DNA from: Apostichopus japonicus
Taxonomy: Eukaryota > Echinodermata > Holothuroidea > Aspidochirotida > Stichopodidae
NCBI RefSeq assembly: GCF_037975245.1
Contig: NC_092575.1
Location: forward strand, 9,084,001 to 9,148,000
Reading direction: 5' to 3'
Length of the DNA stretch: 64,000 bases
Below, in pieces: positions 58,161-64,000 of this stretch. A program made the position numbers and the translations under genes. Within the stretch, counting starts at the first letter, position 1; the number at the start of each line of letters is the position of its first letter. Under the pieces are notes generated by a model that saw nothing but the letters and a program-made list of their open reading frames with translations, had not been told where the DNA came from and ran no database searches.

Positions 58161-58902
58161 ACCCCTAGTTAAGGTAACAACTTCTTAACAATATGATAGG
58201 AGAAGCCCCCCTTCTTTGAGGAGGAAAACAGCTAACAAGGAAGATAGGTATAATGTAAACATATACAAATAAAAGTAATTATAAAATTACCTTAATATGA
58301 TATACCCATGTAGTATAAAATAATATACACATGTGGTATAAGGATAATAAAATATACACACATGGTATAAGGGCAATGCGATACTACCTTAACACCGTGC
58401 CTCGGCTAGAGGCCCGCGGCTTACAAGGTAACAGAATAGGCATAAGGCCAGCCCACAAAAAGGTGGGGAAAAACCAGGAACGAGCCTGGGAACAAGGAAG
58501 GGACAAGTAATATATATATATATAACGTATAAAGCAACAATAATACAAGAGAAGTAGAGTAGTTAACAACTAAACAACGGGTGAGGGAAAGAACTAACGC
58601 AATAGCGTGTGTAGCCAAAAAAGGCGGGAACTAGCGTAACTACGGTAAACAATTCGCGGAACTGCTACCAGTACTAGAGTTCTGCACAGAAAAAAAAAAC
58701 GGAGCGAACGCCGCTCCTGAAAAACAGCCCTAAAAACCTCTCTAAAAAAAGAAAAGGATACTTATCGGGCTGCAAAGACTTCAAATACTTCCAAGAACAG
58801 TGGATGGGAAATTATTTCCGATCCTAGGAACCAAAAGTGGGCGAAATTCGGTGGAAAAAATCCGCTCGAAAAATTACGAAGTAGACGCTTTGGTTGGTAG
58901 AA

Positions 58903-59041
58903 TGAGAAGGAAGGTTGGTGACCCGTGAAGCCGGGTCACAGAGGGTGCACAGTGTTAAAAGGTTACCAGGACATTCTAAGCGCGGTAGAATGAGGGTGCA
59001 TAGGTTGGGGGGAGACAGGTAAGCGAGGAACGAAGTAAATA
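58903..59041 (-). repeat. DIRS inverted terminal repeat (right on plus strand)
   Basis: Inverted partner of 55051-55190. Its outer end reads cgaggaacgaagtaaata. A diverged, isolated copy of this end lies at 15826-15932. Confidence 0.9.
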
Positions 59042-61595
59042 TACATATATATGGGCACAGTAAAGTGAATAAAACAAAGAAATGTGAATAAGATTAATGC
59101 CCATACTCAAGCCTAAAAAGATAAGTTTTCAAGTGCTTCTTAAAAGTGTCAATATGTGTGATATTTCTCAAGTGATGGGGAAGAGAATTCCAGAGTTTAG
59201 GACCTGCAGCACTAAAAGACCAATCTCCATATGTGACTTTGTTAGTATGAGGAATGATTAGAGAAAGATGACTTTGGGACCGTAATGCCCTAGCTGGCGT
59301 GTAGCGTTTAACTAAATCAGACATATAACTCGGAGATTGATCATTAAGAATACGAAAAATGTGCAGAATGAGTTTGTAATTTATCCGGTGATGAATTGGT
59401 AACCAATGCAGGTCTCGGAGTACAGGAGTGATGTGTTCGTAACGACCGGTTCTGGTGATGATTCTGGCAGCCGTATTCTGGACCCTATGTAGTTTTTTGA
59501 TTGAGGAGCATGACGTTCCATTCAGGAGAGCATTACAGTAATCGAGACGAGATGTAACCAGCGAATGGACGAGAGACTTGGTTACCTCCTCGTTAAGGGA
59601 TGGACGAATTCTCCCGATGATACGTAACTGGTTGTAGCAAAACCGACTAATTAAATTTATATGGTTTTCCATAGACAAATATGAGTCAAATAACACACCG
59701 AGATACCATACTGATGACGAGGGTGCAATGCCCATTCTCAATGAAGGAAGGTGGAACGTTCGTTTGCTATGCTTTGAATGGAAAAATATCACGTCTGTCT
59801 TGTCATCGTTAAGCTTAAGCATGTTATCAGCCATCCATTTTCTGACATCTTCAAGACATGTCTCCAATATATGTAGAGAATTAATTGCATCAGGAGAATC
59901 AAGTGGCTTAAACGAAAGGTAAATTTGGGTGTCATCGGCATACATATGGTAATCAAGGCCATGCTGCCTTATAAGATCGCCCAGTGGTTTAGTATACATG
60001 GTGTATAACTTTGGTCCTAGTACTGATCCCTGAGAAACACCATATTTAAGTAACAGAGGTGCAAATTTTATGTTATCAATGACGACGGACTGGCGTCTAT
60101 TTTGAAGATAAGATGTCATCCATTTTAAGGCGTTTCCGGTTATCCCATACATTTTACGAAGCCGATTTAGCAAAATTAAGTGATCGATGTTGTCAAATGC
60201 AGCAGATAAATCCAGTAAAACTAATGCTACTGCCTTTCCGCCGTCTATGTTATGCATGATGTCGCACTGTACCTTGATTAGGGCTGTTTCCGTAGAATGT
60301 AACTTGGTATAGGCACTTTGATATTTTTCTTGAAGTTCGTTGTCGTCCATGTACTGATCGAGGCGCCGAGCAACAACTTTCTCTAATACCTTTGACAAGA
60401 AGCTAAGGTTTGAGACAGGGCGATAGTTTTGAAGGATAAATTCTGATCTAGGGTTGCCTTCTTCAAATGAGGTCGAATGTGCGCATACTTGAAGTTAGCG
60501 GGTACTTCACCATTTCGAAGAGATATGTTTATCAGTGATGTAATAATCGGTAGTAGAGGCTCCAGGCAATCTTTGAGTAACCAGGTAGGTAAAGGATCAA
60601 TTTCACAGGATGTGTTACTGGATTTGTTTATGTTTCTAATCTCATCATCGGTTGCTGGATCAAAATTTGACAGATTGATCATGACATCGGCAACTGAGTC
60701 CCCTTCGACAGACGTATCATGGCAGTTTATTAAATTGTCACGGATAGATGATATTTTGTTAACATAAAACTCACCGAATTGGTTGGCAAGCTCTTTAGCT
60801 GATGTATAACTCGGAAGTAGGACGGAAGACTGTTCACCCAACAAATGTCGGGCAACCCTATATATGCCCTTCGTGTCTCCGCGGCATTCTGTAAGTTTAC
60901 TCACAATAGTAATTCCTGCGAGCACTGACCAAGAGCTTGTTAACAACTCTACATTGTTCTCTATAAATTTGACGATGGATTTCCAAACGATGCTTCAACC
61001 AAGTTCGCTCCAGCCTCCTACGTTCTTTCTTTGCATATGTAACTCAGCAGTATACCAAGGAGAATGTGGTCTAAGAATTATGGTTTTATGACACAGTGGT
61101 GCGTGAAGATCAATAATATCACGGATTCCGGAAGTGTAAGATGATAAAATATCGTCAATCAGTCCATTTTGAGCACAAAGATTTGTTGATTGATCAATAC
61201 TCAATTTGACAGCAGCTATATCAATATCTTTCAGCTTCCTGTATGAGACAGTTTTACTCACATTTGTTGGTTTCATGAAAGCAGTGTTAAAACATACCGC
61301 GAAATGATCACCTGACAGGTTTCCTTTGTCATTGAATAAACAGGGGTCTAAAACTGACATATCAGTGATGATGGTGCTGACATCCTTGGTGATAACGACA
61401 TCTAAGGTGTGCCCTCGTATATGAGTGGGTACATTCACATGTTGTTTGAGTCCACAAGCATCAAGTATACTGTTAAATCGACGGGTATCAGGGTTGCCTT
61501 CGGTGTCAAGAGAAAGTTTAGATCTCCAACAAGCAGTATTTCGTGATGATTAGTGGCTAGTTTCTCAAGAAATAGTGGCCATTCATCAATACAAC
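59042..61595 (-). pseudogene. L2-type LINE ORF2, nearly complete but broken
   Basis: Minus-strand order: end of the endonuclease (LLVGDLNF, PTHIRGHTLDVVITKD, GDHFAVCFN where SDH is usual, RPHSPWYTAELHMQRK); a linker with FGEFYVNKISSIRDNLI, SCEIDPLPTWLLKDCLEPLL and VPANFKYAHIRPHLKKATLD; then a 434-codon frame with the full RT: KVLEKVVARRLDQYM, LLDLSAAFDNIDH, YGVSQGSVLGPKLYTMY, HMYADDTQIYLS and the C-terminal RVQNTAARIITRTGRYEHIT, LHWLPIHHRINYKLILHIF. This is the L2/Daphne-like type. The RT catalytic Asps (D in LDLSAAFD, YADD) are intact but three frames are needed. It is 5'-truncated and its 3' UTR continues at 54723-55027 beyond the DIRS-like insertion. Confidence 0.9.
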
Positions 61596-64000
61596 CACTT
61601 GGATTCTCTATTTATCGTAATGATAGGGATCAGGCCGCTACCGGGAAGTCCCAGGGTGGTGGTGTGTGTTTCATGATCAATAATCAATGGTGCAAAGATG
61701 TTAAGACTATTTCGAGAGGCTGTACCATGGATCTGGAGCATTTGACTATCAAATGTTGGCCATTTTACCTACCTCGGGAATTCTCATCGGTGACCTTGAC
61801 GTCTGTTTATATTCATCCAGGGGCCAATTCAACGGTGGCACTTACTGATCTCCCAAACGTCATTACAAAAGCCGAGAATTTAGATCCGGATACTCTTTCA
61901 ATTGTTGCCGGGGATTTCAACAAAGCTAATTTGAGGACCGTTCTCCCTAACTTTAAACAACACGTTACTTGTCCGACTCGCGGGAGGAGAACTCTTAACC
62001 ATTGTTACTCCAAGGTTAAATCAGCCTAAAAATCTGTCGAACGCCCCAGTCTTGGTAAATCGGATCATTCGGTAGTCCTGCTCATACCGGCCTACAAACA
62101 AGAACTCAAGCAATCTAGACCGATCAAGAAGGAGGTAATCCTTTAGCCCCAGTCTTCGGTCCATCAGTTGGTTGATTGTTTCGATAGGACTGACTGGGAT
62201 GTTTTCAAGAGTAACGATAATCTGGATGAATTCACTGTCGCCGTGACGGAGTATTTACGCTTTTGTCAAGAACAGTGTTTACCTACAAAAACGGTGACGT
62301 AATATCCGAACAGTAAACCATGGTTTGATAAGTCCATTCGGTCCAAGCTCGTCGCCAAGGACGCTGCGTATCATTCTCCGAACACCGATCCGGAATCCTA
62401 CCGGCAGGCCAGATCAAATTTGAAGAAAGCTATCCGGGACTCGAAGAGGGCGTACCGGGACAAGGTAGAGGAGAAGTTCGAATCGGGCGACGCTAGAGCT
62501 CTCTGGTCGAACTTGAGCCTGATCACACAATACAAAGGTCCCGCGAAAACCGCTGACACCGATGATGTCACATTGCCCAACCAGCTGAATGAGTTCTACG
62601 CCAGATTTGACCGCCAGAATACCAGTGTCCCGGTACCCGCGCCATGCGACGATGTACTGCCACCATTTGAGATCGCTGAACACGATGTGAGATGAGCGTT
62701 CAATGGTCTAAAGGAACGGAAAGCTGCCGGCCCTGATGGTATCCCCCCAAGACTGTTGAGGCGCTGTAGTGATCCACTCGCGACTGTTTTCACTGACATC
62801 TATAACTGGTCGTTGAGGTTGCAAAAAGTTCCTAACAGTTTGAAGGAAGCAACCATTTTCCCGGTTCCTAAGAACAATTCTGCTTCCAGTCTGAATGACT
62901 ATAGACCTGTGGCACTGACTTCTGTTATTATGAAATCTTTTGAGAAACATGTATTGAAGTATTTATGCTCTAAATTGCCATCTGACCTTGACCCTTGCCA
63001 ATTCGCCTATAGATCAAATAGAAGTGTGGACGATGCAATATCTATTAACATTCATGAAATTTTACAGCATCTTGAGAACAAGAATTCATATGCTAGAGTT
63101 TTATTTGTAGATTATAGCTCTGCTTTTAATACTATTATCCCCTTTAAACTGCATTCTAAGCTCATCAATGACCTCAAGCTCCCGGTTTCTATTTGTAATT
63201 GGATTTTAGATTTTGTTGAGAATCGTCCTCAGGTTGTTAGAATTGGTAATAATGTTTCTTCCGTGTTAACATCGAGTACTGGTACACCACAGGGTTGCCC
63301 TTTCTCACCGAAACTTTATTCACATTTTACGTATGATTGTAAGGTATATAGCCCGAACTGTCTCGTGACCAAGTTTTCTGATGATACAACCCTCACTGGC
63401 CTCATATCGGACAATGGTGTAATGAGAACAACCTACTCCTTAATGTTTCCAAGACTAAAGAGATGATTTTTGACTTTCGGAGGAAGAAGCCAGATATGCA
63501 ACCACTACGTATCGGAGGAGACATCGTCGAGCAGGTGTCAAGTTTTCGATTTCTTGGTACTCATATTACCGATAATATCACATGGTCTGTAAACTGTGCA
63601 GAAATCTTGAAGAAAGCGAGGCAACGTCTCTATTTTTTGTGGAAGTTGAGATCGTATGGATTCAATCAATGTATACTTACCAATTTCTATCGTGCAATAG
63701 TCGAGAGTATCCTGACGTCATTGATTATTGTCTGGTTTTGCCGGGCCATGCAAGATGATATCCTCAGATTATCTGCAGTGGTCAGGTCAGCTGAAAAGAT
63801 AATTGGCGTTGATCTCCCTTCCCTGGAGTCGCTCTACATGGACAGGTCTCTTCGTAGATTGCAGCTCATTTTGAGCGATTCTGATCACCCTGCCAGTGCA
63901 TATTTCAATTTCTTGCCATCGCACCACAGACTCCGTACCTTTAGAGGGAACAGGCGTTTTACCGCCAGTTTCTTTCCATCTGCCCTAAAATTTATAAATA
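61596..64000 (+). pseudogene. Split LINE, right piece: endonuclease, RT and C-terminus
   Basis: Continues the LINE of 54102-54722. Endonuclease: GFSIYRNDRDQAATGKSQGG, LSIVAGDFNKANLRTVLP, TRGRRTLNHCYSKVKSA then a stop, and GKSDH in what follows. Linker: ALWSNLSLITQYKGP, DQ-type LNEFYARFDRQN. RT frame: KAAGPDGIPPRLLRRC, LNDYRPVALTSVIMKSFEKH, CQFAYRSNRSVDDAI, LFVDYSSAFNTI (palm Asp), STGTPQGCPFSPKLY, TKFSDDTTL (FSDD where FADD is usual). A shifted frame runs to the window end: MIFDFRRKKPD, RFLGTHITDNITW, VVRSAEKIIGVDLPSLESLY. Several stops and frame changes; truncated by the window edge. Jockey/CR1 superfamily; clade not settled. Confidence 0.88.

Larger units (their letters stand above)
55028..59041 (-). 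mobile_element. DIRS-like tyrosine-recombinase retrotransposon (deleted copy)
   Basis: In minus-strand sense the order is inverted terminal repeat, a possible Gag scrap, tyrosine recombinase, internal complementary region, inverted terminal repeat. This is the DIRS-1 arrangement, in which the complementary region templates circle closure and the recombinase integrates the circle without target duplication; none is seen here. No reverse transcriptase/RNase H frame is recognisable, so a large internal part has been lost; 4.0 kb is short for DIRS. A SINE lies upstream of the recombinase. The element interrupts the 3' UTR of an L2-type LINE. Confidence 0.85.

Noticed and set aside
59728-60767. 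Plus-strand frames of 64-96 codons
   Set aside because: Antisense shadows of the L2-type reverse transcriptase.

Overview
This window is non-coding-rich eukaryotic DNA from an animal. It is AT-rich, host exons are short and separated by multi-kilobase introns, and most of the sequence is degenerate transposable elements. The one host gene I can identify is a split gene on the minus strand whose exons encode UXS1 (UDP-glucuronate decarboxylase, UDP-xylose synthase). The mix of elements (hAT, Mutator-like with a SWIM finger, DIRS-type tyrosine-recombinase retrotransposon, L2-, L1/Tx1- and RTE-like LINEs, tRNA-derived SINEs) suggests a marine invertebrate, perhaps an echinoderm or other deuterostome. 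That assignment is an inference.

Layout, left to right. 0-7.1 kb: two LINE remnants and three nested hAT-type elements. 8.7-19.7 kb: four well-supported UXS1 exons (19673-19716, 17718-17778, 15960-16140, 8668-8832, in 5' to 3' order), with introns containing hAT-type elements, LINE fragments and a stray DIRS terminal repeat. A further candidate upstream exon lies at 51622-51713. 20.2-26.2 kb: a nested hAT cluster and a composite hAT/LINE unit. 26.3-30.2 kb: a large degenerate inverted repeat. 31-37 kb: tandem and dispersed repeats, a possible solo LTR, and a hAT-type element carrying a copy of a nearby 0.45-kb repeat. 38-43.8 kb: five hAT-type non-autonomous elements, one nested in another. 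44.6-46.3 kb: a decayed Mutator-like transposase. 49.7-50.1 kb: a tRNA-derived SINE. 52.9-53.7 kb: a foldback element with minisatellite ends.

54.1-64.0 kb is a nested stack. A plus-strand LINE is split by a minus-strand L2-type LINE. The 3' UTR of that LINE is in turn split by a DIRS-like element, and the DIRS-like element carries a SINE. The DIRS-like element is the most informative object here. It has inverted terminal repeats, an internal complementary region matching both outer ends, and a tyrosine recombinase whose catalytic residues are still readable although a stop codon interrupts it; no reverse transcriptase is visible.

No bacterial genes, operons, CRISPR arrays, rRNA genes or intact tRNA genes are visible. 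Almost every open frame of 60-130 codons outside the listed features looks like chance. Eight hAT-type insertions have 8-bp flanking duplications that match perfectly or at 7 of 8 positions, so their boundaries are firm.
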